Positions 27,314 through 35,608 of a DNA stretch of 64,000 nt are shown piece after piece. How positions within the stretch are numbered: position 1 is the stretch's first letter; every line of letters starts with the position of its first letter. This stretch comes from Halothiobacillus sp. GTDB lineage: Bacteria > Pseudomonadota > Gammaproteobacteria > Halothiobacillales > Halothiobacillaceae. A program made the position numbers and the translations under genes. Below the pieces are notes generated by a model. The model was not told where the DNA came from and did no database searches. It saw nothing but the letters and a program-made list of their open reading frames with translations. Location of the stretch: assembly GCA_016278265.1 (NCBI GenBank), contig JADQCE010000001.1, forward strand, positions 682,001 to 746,000, in the 5' to 3' direction.

Positions 27314-28432
27314 GTGATTATACATTTTAGTACAGTTCATTCGCGTGCCGATACGCGCATCCGGATCAAACAAGTCGCGTCGTTGGCTGGGTCTCTTGAA
27401 GTGCCGGTGGCGCTATATGTCCAAGACGGGAAGTGCAACGAGCGGGATGAGGCCCGTGGCATTAATGTGATCGATACGGGGGGGCCGTCGGGTGGGCGTC
27501 TTGCGCGCATGACGCAGGGGGCGTGGCGGATGTACCGAGTCGTGCGGTATGCACTGCCATCCGTGGCGCATTTCCATGACCCGGAATTGATCTGGGTAGG
27601 GCTGTTGTTGAAGCTTTCCGGCATCAAGGTGATCTACGACGTGCATGAGGACGTGCCGCGGCAGATCCTGGGTAAGCACTGGCTTCATCCCTGGTTGCGT
27701 CGTCCGATAGCGGCGATGGTCGAAGTGTTGGAGTGGTTCGCGGCAAAGGTGTTCGACGGGATCGTCACGGCGACGCCGACCATTTCGCGTCGCTTTCCGG
27801 CGCAGAAGACAGTCACCGTCCAGAATTTCCCGATACTCGCGGAATTGGTGCTGCCGGAACGTAAGCCGTTTGCTGATCGGCCGCCGCATGTGGTTTACGT
27901 GGGTGGAATCACAGCGGAACGCGGCGTGCGGGAAATGGTGAAGGCGGTGTCCCGGGTGGAAAATCCCCAAGCACGGTTGCAACTGGGGGGCACCTTCACA
28001 CCAACGGTCCTTGAAGACGAGGTCCGTGCCCTTAACGGGTGGGATCGCGTGGTGTCGCATGGCTGGATGGGGCGTAATGACGTTGCTGAAGTGTTGGGGA
28101 ATGTTCGGGCGGGCTTGGTGCTATTTCATCCTGCGCCCAATCACATGGATGCGCAGCCGAACAAGATGTTCGAGTACATGGCTGCTGGTCTTCCGGTGAT
28201 CGCCTCGGATTTTCCGTTGTGGCGGTCGATCATCGAGGGTGCCGGCTGTGGCCTGCTCGTCGATCCAATGAATCCGCGTGCGATTGCAGAAGCAATCGAC
28301 TGGGTGATTGATCACCCTGAAGAAGCCGAAGCCATGGGGCAGCGGGGCCGGAAGGCCGTCGAAGAAAAGTACAACTGGGAAAACGAGGCTGAGACACTCG
28401 TGAATTTCTACAAGCAACTTCTCGCCAAGTGA
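27314..28432 (+). CDS. Glycosyltransferase family 4
   Basis: The N-terminal VIIHFSTVHSRADTRIRIKQVASLA, then HFHDPELIWVGLLLK and VIYDVHEDVPRQI, is typical of GT4 enzymes of O-antigen clusters. The C-terminal domain has VVYVGGITAERGVREMVKA, then QPNKMFEYMAAGLPVIASDFPLWRSI with the nucleotide-sugar contact Glu. The start is uncertain: GTG at 27314 fits the family N-terminus, but the frame is open from a GTG at 27278. A G7 tract lies at 27478-27484. Base composition returns to the GC-rich norm within this gene. The sugar specificity cannot be read. Confidence 0.85.
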   Translation: MIIHFSTVHSRADTRIRIKQVASLAGSLEVPVALYVQDGKCNERDEARGINVIDTGGPSGGRLARMTQGAWRMYRVVRYALPSVAHFHDPELIWVGLLLKLSGIKVIYDVHEDVPRQILGKHWLHPWLRRPIAAMVEVLEWFAAKVFDGIVTATPTISRRFPAQKTVTVQNFPILAELVLPERKPFADRPPHVVYVGGITAERGVREMVKAVSRVENPQARLQLGGTFTPTVLEDEVRALNGWDRVVSHGWMGRNDVAEVLGNVRAGLVLFHPAPNHMDAQPNKMFEYMAAGLPVIASDFPLWRSIIEGAGCGLLVDPMNPRAIAEAIDWVIDHPEEAEAMGQRGRKAVEEKYNWENEAETLVNFYKQLLAK

Positions 28433-28433
28433 T

Positions 28434-28586
28434 TTTTGCCACGGATATTCACGGAAAGCACTGAAAGGTTCTCTTGCCAAGACGCAAAGCCGCCAAGGTT
28501 GCAGTCAGATCTATCTGTTACTTAGCGCCTTCGCGACTTTGCGTGAGCCTTTCAAATATCCGTGCTTTCCGTGGCCATCCGTGGCC
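28434..28586. repeat. Nested double inverted repeat (CACGGA outer, CGCAAAG inner) upstream of wbpI
   Basis: Outer arms (28434-28469 and 28548-28586) carry CACGGATATTCACGGAAAGCAC and its inverse GTGCTTTCCGTGGCCATCCGTGG. Inner arms (28471-28498 and 28521-28547) carry GCCAAGACGCAAAGCCGCCAAGG and an imperfect inverse ending CTTTGCGTGAG. The two repeat types that occur separately elsewhere in the cluster are here one inside the other. The block fills the gap between a glycosyltransferase and wbpI and could fold into a long hairpin in the transcript. Confidence 0.8.
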
Positions 28587-28605
28587 AATTGGATTAAATA
28601 ATCAT

Positions 28606-29745
28606 ATGCAACGAATACTCACGATCATCGGCGCCCGCCCGCAGTTCATCAAGGCGAGCGTGGTTTCCAAGGCCATACAGGCGCAGGAGGGCATCGAGGA
28701 GATCCTTCTGCATACGGGGCAGCACTTCGACGCCAACATGTCCGACGTGTTTTTCGATCAGCTAGGCATCCCTCGACCCGACGTACAGCTCGATATTCAC
28801 GGCGGTTCGCATGGGGCGATGACCGGGCGGATGCTTGAGCAGATTGAGGCGGTAATCCTGTCGGAGAAACCCGATCGGGTGATGGTGTACGGGGATACGA
28901 ACTCCACGTTGGCTGGTGCCTTAGCGGCGGCGAAGCTCCATGTGCCGGTTGCCCATGTCGAGGCGGGATTGCGTAGCTTCAACATGCGCATGCCAGAGGA
29001 GGTCAATCGCATCTTGACCGATCAGATTAGCGATCTCCTGTTCTGTCCGACGGACACCGCGGTGCGTAATCTGGCAAAGGAAGGGTTTGACGATAAGCCC
29101 ACCCAGGTGCTCAAGGTGGGTGATGTCATGCAGGATGCCGCTCTGTTCTTCGCTCAGCGAGCCGTGCGTCCTGCGGATATGCCTGCCGAGTTGCTGGCCA
29201 CGGACGAGCACGGAAAAGCGCATGCGGAAGGGAAGGAGGGTGCGTCTCAGGCCAACCCGTTTGTACTTGCGACGTTGCATCGTGCGGAGAACACGGATGA
29301 CCCGGTACGATTGGCGGGCATCGTGGAGGCGCTCAATCGTATTCACCAAGACGTCGCGCCCGTCTTGTTACCCCTGCATCCACGTACGCGCGCTGCGATC
29401 GCTCGACAGGGCCTGGAGTTGCTAACACATACGATCGACCCGGTCGGTTACTTCGAGATGATCTGGTTGCTGAATCACTGCGATCTGGTAATGACCGACA
29501 GTGGGGGCGTTCAGAAGGAGGCGTTTTTCTTTGGCAAGGCCTGCGTCACAATGCGGGACCAGACCGAGTGGGTGGAGTTGGTCGAGAATGGCGCCAACGA
29601 GCTTGTGGGTGCGGACACTGGTCGAATCGAGGAGGCCGTCAGAAGGCACCTTGGGCGTCGTGTCAAGGATGATGGCGAATTGTACGGTGGTGGTAAGGCA
29701 TCCGAGCGAATCGTCGAGCATTTGCTTCAGGGAGTCGATGCGTGA
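28606..29745 (+). CDS. wbpI: UDP-N-acetylglucosamine 2-epimerase family, WbpI type
   Basis: This non-hydrolysing 2-epimerase, in the context of WbpA/B/D/E, should convert UDP-GlcNAc3NAcA to UDP-ManNAc3NAcA, the final step of the pathway. Family landmarks are IGARPQFIKA at residue 8, HTGQHFD near 40, VYGDTNSTLAGALAA near 95, HVEAGLRSFNMRMPEEVNR near 121 and the late TDSGGVQKEAFFFGKACVTMRD. The 379 residues include extra residues ELLATDEHGKAHAEGKEGAS before NPFVLATLHRAENT, where a CACGGA repeat arm lies. WecB (UDP-ManNAc formation) is the alternative reading. The stop overlaps the next GTG start. Confidence 0.9.
   Translation: MQRILTIIGARPQFIKASVVSKAIQAQEGIEEILLHTGQHFDANMSDVFFDQLGIPRPDVQLDIHGGSHGAMTGRMLEQIEAVILSEKPDRVMVYGDTNSTLAGALAAAKLHVPVAHVEAGLRSFNMRMPEEVNRILTDQISDLLFCPTDTAVRNLAKEGFDDKPTQVLKVGDVMQDAALFFAQRAVRPADMPAELLATDEHGKAHAEGKEGASQANPFVLATLHRAENTDDPVRLAGIVEALNRIHQDVAPVLLPLHPRTRAAIARQGLELLTHTIDPVGYFEMIWLLNHCDLVMTDSGGVQKEAFFFGKACVTMRDQTEWVELVENGANELVGADTGRIEEAVRRHLGRRVKDDGELYGGGKASERIVEHLLQGVDA
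29196..29226. repeat. CACGGA repeat arm within wbpI
   Basis: GGCCACGGACGAGCACGGAAAAGC matches the left arm of the CACGGA repeats at 19841 and 28434. Only one arm is recognisable. It codes for ATDEHGK in a loop just before the NPFVLATLHRAENT strand, where homologues as I recall them are shorter. Confidence 0.55.
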
Positions 29746-30995
29746 GCGTGACTTCACGAACAATCTGGATCATCAACCAGTACGCTTCCTCGCCCTCAAC
29801 CGGATATGCTGGTCGTCATTACTATCTTGCGCGGGAATTGGTCGCACAGGGGCATCGGGTTTATGTTGTTGCGGCGAGCTTCACGCATCTGTTGCGGAAG
29901 GCGCCTGAGACAACGGGTGACATTACCCTCGAGAAAGCCGAAGGCTTTCATATGGTTTGGCTCCGCATGCCGCATTACCCCGATGCCCATTCCAAAAAGC
30001 GAGCCGCCAACTGGTTCCGGTTTGCGTGGAAGTTGCTAAAGCTGCCTCGTGTGATACCGGAAGTGCCTGACGTGGTGCTTTATTCGTCGCCTGGCCTCGT
30101 CGGCTTTTTGGGCGCGCAGCGCCTGGCTAAACGCTTCCGTGTACCTCTCATCTTCGAGGTGCGCGATATCTGGCCATTGACGTTGATGCAGGTGGGCGGC
30201 TATTCGCGCCATCACCCATTCATGCGGTTCTTGCAGTGGATCGAGGACAGGGCGTATCGGGACTCGGACCGGGTGATTTCGAACCTCAAGAACGCGGTCG
30301 AGCATATGCAGGCCCGCGGTATGGAACCGGGAAAATTTGCTTGGGTGCCGAACGGGTTTTCTATGGCTGAGGTTTCCTCGCCGCGGCCGCTGTCGGAAGA
30401 AGTTTCCAGGCGGTTGCCGAGGGACAAGTTCGTCGTGGGATACACCGGCACCCTCGGCGCAGCAAACGCACTTCACGTCTTTCTGGAAGCGGCCAGCCGA
30501 TTAAGGCAGCATGAAGATGTGGCATTTGTCCTAGTCGGTGGGGGTAAAGAGAAGCCGGAGCTCTTGGCCCAGGCGAAGACGCAGGGGCTGAATAATGTCA
30601 CGTTCATCGAACCCATCCCAAAGGCCCAGATTCAGTCGATGTTGCAACGCTTCGATGTATGCTTCATCGGCTTAACAAACGACCCCCTGTTTCAGTTTGG
30701 TGTTTCGCCGAATAAGTTGTTCGATTACATGGTGGCCGGCAGACCAATTATTTATTCGATTGGCTCGGGCAATTATCGCCCCGTCGATGATGCTAAATGC
30801 GGCGTGACAGTGGCGGCGGAGGACCCCGAGGCGATTTCAGAAGCGGTCTTACAGTTGCATAATGTGCCCAAAGAAGATCTGGACATGATGGGAGAAAATG
30901 GTCGCAACTATGCATTCCGAAACCACGAGTACGGTGCACTGGCGGGCCGCCTGTCGATGGTGATCGAAGAGGCGATAAATGAAGAGACTGTTTGA
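29742..30995 (+). CDS. Glycosyltransferase WbuB-like (family 4)
   Basis: The 417-residue protein opens WIINQYASSPSTGYAGRHYYLARELVAQGHRV, the pattern of WbuB and related N-acetylhexosamine transferases. It continues DVVLYSSPGLVGFLGAQRLAKRFRVPLIFEVRDIWPL, VGYTGTLGAANAL and FGVSPNKLFDYMVAGRPIIYSI. It likely adds the second sugar to the lipid-linked primer or a following residue. The GTG start overlaps the wbpI stop (GTGA), and the 3' end overlaps the pglC-like gene by 17 bases, so the three are translationally linked. Confidence 0.87.
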   Translation: MSVTSRTIWIINQYASSPSTGYAGRHYYLARELVAQGHRVYVVAASFTHLLRKAPETTGDITLEKAEGFHMVWLRMPHYPDAHSKKRAANWFRFAWKLLKLPRVIPEVPDVVLYSSPGLVGFLGAQRLAKRFRVPLIFEVRDIWPLTLMQVGGYSRHHPFMRFLQWIEDRAYRDSDRVISNLKNAVEHMQARGMEPGKFAWVPNGFSMAEVSSPRPLSEEVSRRLPRDKFVVGYTGTLGAANALHVFLEAASRLRQHEDVAFVLVGGGKEKPELLAQAKTQGLNNVTFIEPIPKAQIQSMLQRFDVCFIGLTNDPLFQFGVSPNKLFDYMVAGRPIIYSIGSGNYRPVDDAKCGVTVAAEDPEAISEAVLQLHNVPKEDLDMMGENGRNYAFRNHEYGALAGRLSMVIEEAINEETV

Positions 30996-31572
30996 TCTTG
31001 TTGCCTCGTTGCTTCTACTGATTGCCTTATCGCCCGTTATTCTGGTCCTGATAGGCCTTATTCGCTGGCGTTTGGGCGCGCCGGTCTTCTTTCGGCAGAC
31101 GCGGCCAGGTGTGGATGGACAGCCATTCGAGATGATCAAGTTCCGTACGATGCGAGAACTTGTCGATGAGGCAGGTCAGCCGTTGCCTGACGAGAGGCGG
31201 ATGACGCGTCTTGGGGCATTCCTTCGTTCAAGCAGCCTCGATGAGCTCCCCGAGTTGTGGAACGTACTGAAGGGTGACATGAGCCTGGTCGGCCCAAGAC
31301 CGCTGCTGATGGAGTATTTGCCTTTGTACAACGCCGAGCAGATGCGACGGCATGAGATGCGGCCCGGTGTGACCGGCTGGGCGCAGATCAACGGGCGGAA
31401 TGCTGTTTCCTGGGATGAGAAATTCAAGCTCGATGTCTGGTATGTGGACAATCGTTCATTCTGGTTGGACCTGAAAATACTGCTGTTAACTGTAAAGAAA
31501 GTTCTTCGGCGCGAAGGGATCTCCGGCGACGGTCACGTGACGGCGGATCGGTTCCGGGGGAATGACGAATGA
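30979..31572 (+). CDS. pglC: PglC-like undecaprenyl-phosphate sugar-1-phosphate transferase
   Basis: The 197-residue monotopic phosphoglycosyl transferase has a single N-terminal membrane segment (KRLFDLVASLLLLIALSPVILVLIGLI). The conserved catalytic domain follows: MIKFRTMRE, SLDELPELWNVLKGDMSLVGPRPLL with the Asp-Glu dyad, and RPGVTGWAQINGRN. The short form is that of PglC, which transfers phospho-diNAcBac to undecaprenyl phosphate. The adjacent pglD-, pglE- and pglF-type genes make the same substrate likely here. It would initiate repeat-unit assembly. Confidence 0.92.
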   Translation: MKRLFDLVASLLLLIALSPVILVLIGLIRWRLGAPVFFRQTRPGVDGQPFEMIKFRTMRELVDEAGQPLPDERRMTRLGAFLRSSSLDELPELWNVLKGDMSLVGPRPLLMEYLPLYNAEQMRRHEMRPGVTGWAQINGRNAVSWDEKFKLDVWYVDNRSFWLDLKILLLTVKKVLRREGISGDGHVTADRFRGNDE

Positions 31573-32186
31573 AGCTGGCAGTGCTAGGCGCGAGCGGCCA
31601 CGGCAAGGTGGTCGCCGATACGGCCAGGGCCGCCGGTTGGTCTGAAATCACCTTCTTCGACGACGCCTGGATGGGTAAGCGTTTCGTGACGCACCACCCG
31701 GTTGTTGGTGATGCGGCCGCACTATTTCGATCGGTTGCGGAGTATGACGGCGTAATCGTGGCGATCGGCAATAATCGCGTGCGTCTGGAAAAGACGCGGG
31801 CGCTAATCGACGCCGGAGCCAGAGTCGTGAGCGTGATTCATCCCGCCGCGGTTGTCAGTGGCTCAAGTACTGTCGGGGAAGGGTCGGTGATCATGGCTGG
31901 TTCCGTGGTTCAGGCCGATACCTGCCTTGGTGCCGCTTGCATCATCAATACGAACGCAAGCGTAGATCACGATTGCCGGTTGGCAGATGGAGTGCATGTC
32001 TGCCCTGGCGTAGCCATCTCCGGTGACGTGGTTGGTGGCGAGTGTGCGTGGTTTGGCGTGGGCGCCAGTGTTCGCCAGGGGATGAGAATCGGTGCGGATG
32101 CCGTGATCGGAGCCGGCGCCGCTGTGGTCAAGGATGTGGATGCCAAGACAACGGTAATCGGTGTTCCTGCTAAACCGGCTTCCTGA
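31569..32186 (+). CDS. pglD: PglD-like UDP-4-amino-sugar N-acetyltransferase
   Basis: The 205-residue protein has the PglD/NeuD layout. An N-terminal Rossmann-like domain (MKLAVLGASGHGKVVADTARAAG) is followed by a left-handed beta-helix (STVGEGSVIMAGSVVQADTCLGAACIINTNASVDHDCRL). The His-Asp of VDHDC is the expected catalytic base, and GVPAKPAS closes the chain. It would acetylate the 4-amino group of UDP-4-amino-4,6-dideoxy-GlcNAc to give UDP-diNAcBac. The start overlaps the pglC stop by four bases. Confidence 0.9.
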   Translation: MKLAVLGASGHGKVVADTARAAGWSEITFFDDAWMGKRFVTHHPVVGDAAALFRSVAEYDGVIVAIGNNRVRLEKTRALIDAGARVVSVIHPAAVVSGSSTVGEGSVIMAGSVVQADTCLGAACIINTNASVDHDCRLADGVHVCPGVAISGDVVGGECAWFGVGASVRQGMRIGADAVIGAGAAVVKDVDAKTTVIGVPAKPAS

Positions 32187-32232
32187 GCTTTTTGGTGGTC
32201 GTTGACCGCTACATCAAAACATTGGTTGATAT

Positions 32233-33408
32233 ATGTTGAATGGACCGTTTTCACCTTGGCCTTCGTTCACTGAGGAGGAGGCCGAGGCGGTGCAGCGTGT
32301 GCTGCTTTCCAACAAGGTGAACTACTGGACCGGACAAGAGGGGCGCGAGTTCGAACGCGAGTTCGCGGCCTATGCCGAGACGGATCATGCGATTGCCGTA
32401 GCCAATGGGACGGTGGCGCTGGACTTGGCGCTTAAGGGGCTGGGGGTCGGTGAGGGCGACGAGGTAATCGTCACCTCGCGGACGTTTCTCGCCTCGGTCT
32501 CGAGTATTGTCATGGCCGGCGCGGTGCCAGTCTTTGCAGACGTGGATCGTGATTCCCAGAACATAACGCCCGAGACGGTGGCCGAGATGATCACAACGCG
32601 CACGCGGGCGATCATGGCAGTGCATCTGGCCGGATGGCCGTGCGAGATGGACGGGCTGATGGCGCTGTCCGAGCAGCATGATCTCTATGTGATTGAGGAT
32701 TGCGCCCAGGCACACGGGGCGACCTACAAGGGGCGAAGCGTGGGTTCCATCGGTCATGTCGGTGCCTGGTCGTTCTGTCAGGACAAGATCATGACCACCG
32801 GCGGGGAAGGCGGCATGGTCACGACGAATGACCGCGGGCTTTGGAAGCGCATGTGGGCCTACAAGGATCATGGCAAAAGCTGGGAGGCGGTCTACGAGCG
32901 CGAACATCCGCCGGGTTTCCGTTGGCTGCACGAGTCCTTCGGTACCAATTGGCGGTTGACGGAGATGCAGTCGGCTATCGGGCGTATCCAGCTTGCGCGG
33001 ATGCCGGAGTGGACGGCGACCCGACGAGCGCATGCCGGGCGGATATGGGAAGCTGCAAGGCAGTGCGAGGGCGTGCGGGTGCCGAGCATTCCTGACGAGA
33101 TCGGTCACGCTGCCTACAAGTGCTATGTGTTCGTCGAGCCGGAGGCATTGAAGCCCGGCTGGGATCGCGACCGGATCATGCAGGCCATTCAAGCCGAGGG
33201 TGTGCCCTGTATGAGCGGATCCTGTTCCGAGGTTTATCTGGAAAAGGCCTTCGACGGGACCGGTTGGCGCCCGGACAAGCCCTTGCCGGTTGCGCACGAG
33301 TTGGGCGAGACCAGCTTGATGTTCCTGTGTCACCCGACGCTGACGGATGCGGAGATCGACCAGACGTGCCAGGTGCTGGGTGAGGTGATGGAACGGGCCG
33401 GCGCTTGA
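32233..33408 (+). CDS. pglE: PglE-like aminotransferase (DegT/DnrJ/EryC1/StrS)
   Basis: PglE-type enzymes convert the UDP-4-keto-6-deoxy sugar from the WbpM/PglF dehydratase to the 4-amino sugar. The protein begins GPFSPWPSFTEEEAEAVQRVLLSNKVNYWTG. The PLP site is seen in ANGTVALDLAL, IEDCAQAHGATYKG and the Schiff-base Lys of SFCQDKIMTTGGEGG near residue 184. It has 391 residues, close to the family norm. It lies 47 bases downstream of pglD. Confidence 0.9.
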   Translation: MLNGPFSPWPSFTEEEAEAVQRVLLSNKVNYWTGQEGREFEREFAAYAETDHAIAVANGTVALDLALKGLGVGEGDEVIVTSRTFLASVSSIVMAGAVPVFADVDRDSQNITPETVAEMITTRTRAIMAVHLAGWPCEMDGLMALSEQHDLYVIEDCAQAHGATYKGRSVGSIGHVGAWSFCQDKIMTTGGEGGMVTTNDRGLWKRMWAYKDHGKSWEAVYEREHPPGFRWLHESFGTNWRLTEMQSAIGRIQLARMPEWTATRRAHAGRIWEAARQCEGVRVPSIPDEIGHAAYKCYVFVEPEALKPGWDRDRIMQAIQAEGVPCMSGSCSEVYLEKAFDGTGWRPDKPLPVAHELGETSLMFLCHPTLTDAEIDQTCQVLGEVMERAGA

Positions 33409-33438
33409 CGGCAGTCGTTTTGGTGCCTTGGTGGATCT

Positions 33439-33531
33439 CTATCGGCGAGTACAACTCGCCGCTCCCGCCCGATGACGGGTGGCTTGGGCCTTGGAGTTGC
33501 CTCCGCGCCGGCGAGTGTAACTCGCCGCTCC
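33439..33531 (+). repeat. Two decayed REP units between pglE and wbpM
   Basis: A half unit with the GGCGAGTACAACTCGCC hairpin lies at 33439-33465. A second unit at 33490-33531 has a damaged first hairpin (GGAGTTGCCTCCGCG) and an intact second (GGCGAGTGTAACTCGCC), ending CTCC. They have the same orientation as the RAYT-flanking arrays. The rest of the 290-base gap before wbpM shows no gene. Confidence 0.8.
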
Positions 33532-33694
33532 AAGGGTTGCGGTGCCCGCGTCGTTTGTGGGTTGGGCTTTTAGTTCTTCTGGCGGCCGGGAGGCCGGTTT
33601 TCCCGTATTCTCGCGGCGGTGTGACAGAATCCCGGTTTCTGTGGGCGCGGCCGCTTAGCGGTGTGCGGTTTCCGATTTGCATGGTAGATATTCA

Positions 33695-35608
33695 GTGCCA
33701 TTGATTGTCCGTATCAAACATTTTCTCCGCGAGCTGTCCTCGGTCTACAAGCGCGGCCTGATGCTGGCCCTGGATCTGGTGCTGATCCCCCTGGCCCTCT
33801 GGGCGGCATTGTCGTTGCGTTACGGCGACTGGTTCACAGGGTTTGATCGCGCCGCGTTGGTGTTCGCGGGGCTGGTGGTGTTCACCATTCCCGTGTTCGT
33901 CAAACTCGGGCTGTATCGGGCGGTTATGCGTTTTCTGGGCTGGAAGGCGCTGGAGCAGATCGCGGTGGGGGTGGCGGCCTCCACCATGGTCCTGCTGGCG
34001 ATCATGCTGTTGCATCCGCAGGCACAGTTGCCCCGCTCGACGTTCGTCATCTACGGCCTGGTGCTGTTCTTCATGGTAGCCGGCTCGCGGTTCCTTGCGC
34101 GGCGCCTGCTCGGCGCGACGGTCAGCGGCAAGGACAAGGAGCGCGTGGCTATTTATGGTGCCGGGGCCAGTGGTCGGCAGGTGATCGGCATGCTGCGCCA
34201 GGGGCCGGACTACGAACCGGTTGTTTTCATCGATGACGACGAGTCACTCGATGGTCGGGAAATCGATGGCTTGCGTGTCGTTCATCCGAGCCGGCGGGAC
34301 CTCACCGCGTTTCTGCAACGCCTTGGGGTGGCCTCGATCCTGCTGTCGGTGCCCTCGGCCAGCCCCGCAACCCGTCGGGAGATCCTGAACTTTCTCGAGC
34401 CGCTACCGTTCCACGTGCGTACCGTGCCGGGTATCGAGGAGATCCTGTCCGGCAAGGCGCGCTTGGACCAGGTTCAGGAAGTCGACATAGAAGACCTGCT
34501 CGGCCGCGAACCGGTCCCGCCTCGCCCGGAGCTGTTGGGCAAGTGCATCACCGGCAGGACCGTGCTGGTGACCGGTGCCGGCGGTTCGATCGGCTCGGAG
34601 TTGTGCCGGCAGGTGGTGGAGCAGGGCGCGGCCCGTCTGGTTCTGTTCGATGTGTCCGAATTCGGGCTTTATCAGATCGACCACGAGTTGCGTGCGCTGC
34701 CGTCGGTGGCCAACGGCGAGGTCGAGTTGGTCGCCGCGCTGGGCAGCGTGCTCGACGAACGTCGCTTGCAGCGCCTGTTTGCCCGCTTTGCCATCGACAC
34801 GGTCTACCACGCGGCGGCGTACAAGCACGTGCCGCTGGTGGAGCACAATCCCATCGAGGGGCTTTCCAACAACGCGCTGGGCACGTTGATCGCGGCCCGG
34901 GTGGCGGCGCAGGCCAACGTGTCACATTTCGTGCTGATCTCGACGGACAAGGCGGTGCGTCCGACGAACGTAATGGGCGCGAGCAAGCGCCTTGCGGAGT
35001 TGGCGCTGCAGGCCTTGCAGCCCGAGTACACCGCCACGACGTTCAGCATGGTGCGCTTCGGTAACGTGCTGGGCTCGAGCGGGTCGGTGGTGCCCCTGTT
35101 CCGCCGGCAGATCACCGACGGTGGGCCGGTGACCGTCACCCATCCGGACATCACGCGCTACTTCATGACCATCCCCGAGGCCGTGCAACTCGTTATCCAG
35201 GCCGGCAGCATGGCGGAGGGCGGTGACGTGTTCGTGCTGGACATGGGCGAGCCCGTGAAAATCGCCCATCTCGCGCGGCGCATGGTGCATCTGAGTGGCT
35301 TGGAAGTGCGTGATGAGGAGCACCCGGATGGTGATATCGAGATCACCTACACCGGGCTGCGTCCGGGGGAGAAGCTTTTTGAGGAGCTCCTGATCGGCGA
35401 GGCGGTGAACGGCACGGGGCATCCTCGCATTATGCGCGCCAGCGAGGATTGTCTGCGCTGGCGCGTTTTCGAAAAGTGCCTATCGCGTTTGCAGAAGGAC
35501 ATGGAACGGCATGACCTCGAAGCCGTGCGTGAGCACCTGTCCGAACTGGTCAGTGGCTACCGGCCACACGAGCGGATTGAAGACCATTGCTGGCAGGGGC
35601 GTGTTTGA
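33695..35608 (+). CDS. wbpM: UDP-GlcNAc 4,6-dehydratase, WbpM/PglF type
   Basis: The large membrane-bound dehydratase has four N-terminal spans (about residues 15-130). A first nucleotide-binding-like domain (RVAIYGAGASGRQVIGML) follows, then the catalytic SDR domain with VLVTGAGGSIGSELCRQ near residue 290. The dehydratase site has Met-Lys in place of the Tyr-Lys pair, as is usual for WbpM: STDKAVRPTNVMGASKRLAEL. It makes UDP-4-keto-6-deoxy-GlcNAc for PglE. GTG at 33695 follows GGTAGA; a TTG at 33677 is possible. It is the last gene of the cluster, as wbpM is in Pseudomonas. Confidence 0.93.
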   Translation: MPLIVRIKHFLRELSSVYKRGLMLALDLVLIPLALWAALSLRYGDWFTGFDRAALVFAGLVVFTIPVFVKLGLYRAVMRFLGWKALEQIAVGVAASTMVLLAIMLLHPQAQLPRSTFVIYGLVLFFMVAGSRFLARRLLGATVSGKDKERVAIYGAGASGRQVIGMLRQGPDYEPVVFIDDDESLDGREIDGLRVVHPSRRDLTAFLQRLGVASILLSVPSASPATRREILNFLEPLPFHVRTVPGIEEILSGKARLDQVQEVDIEDLLGREPVPPRPELLGKCITGRTVLVTGAGGSIGSELCRQVVEQGAARLVLFDVSEFGLYQIDHELRALPSVANGEVELVAALGSVLDERRLQRLFARFAIDTVYHAAAYKHVPLVEHNPIEGLSNNALGTLIAARVAAQANVSHFVLISTDKAVRPTNVMGASKRLAELALQALQPEYTATTFSMVRFGNVLGSSGSVVPLFRRQITDGGPVTVTHPDITRYFMTIPEAVQLVIQAGSMAEGGDVFVLDMGEPVKIAHLARRMVHLSGLEVRDEEHPDGDIEITYTGLRPGEKLFEELLIGEAVNGTGHPRIMRASEDCLRWRVFEKCLSRLQKDMERHDLEAVREHLSELVSGYRPHERIEDHCWQGRV

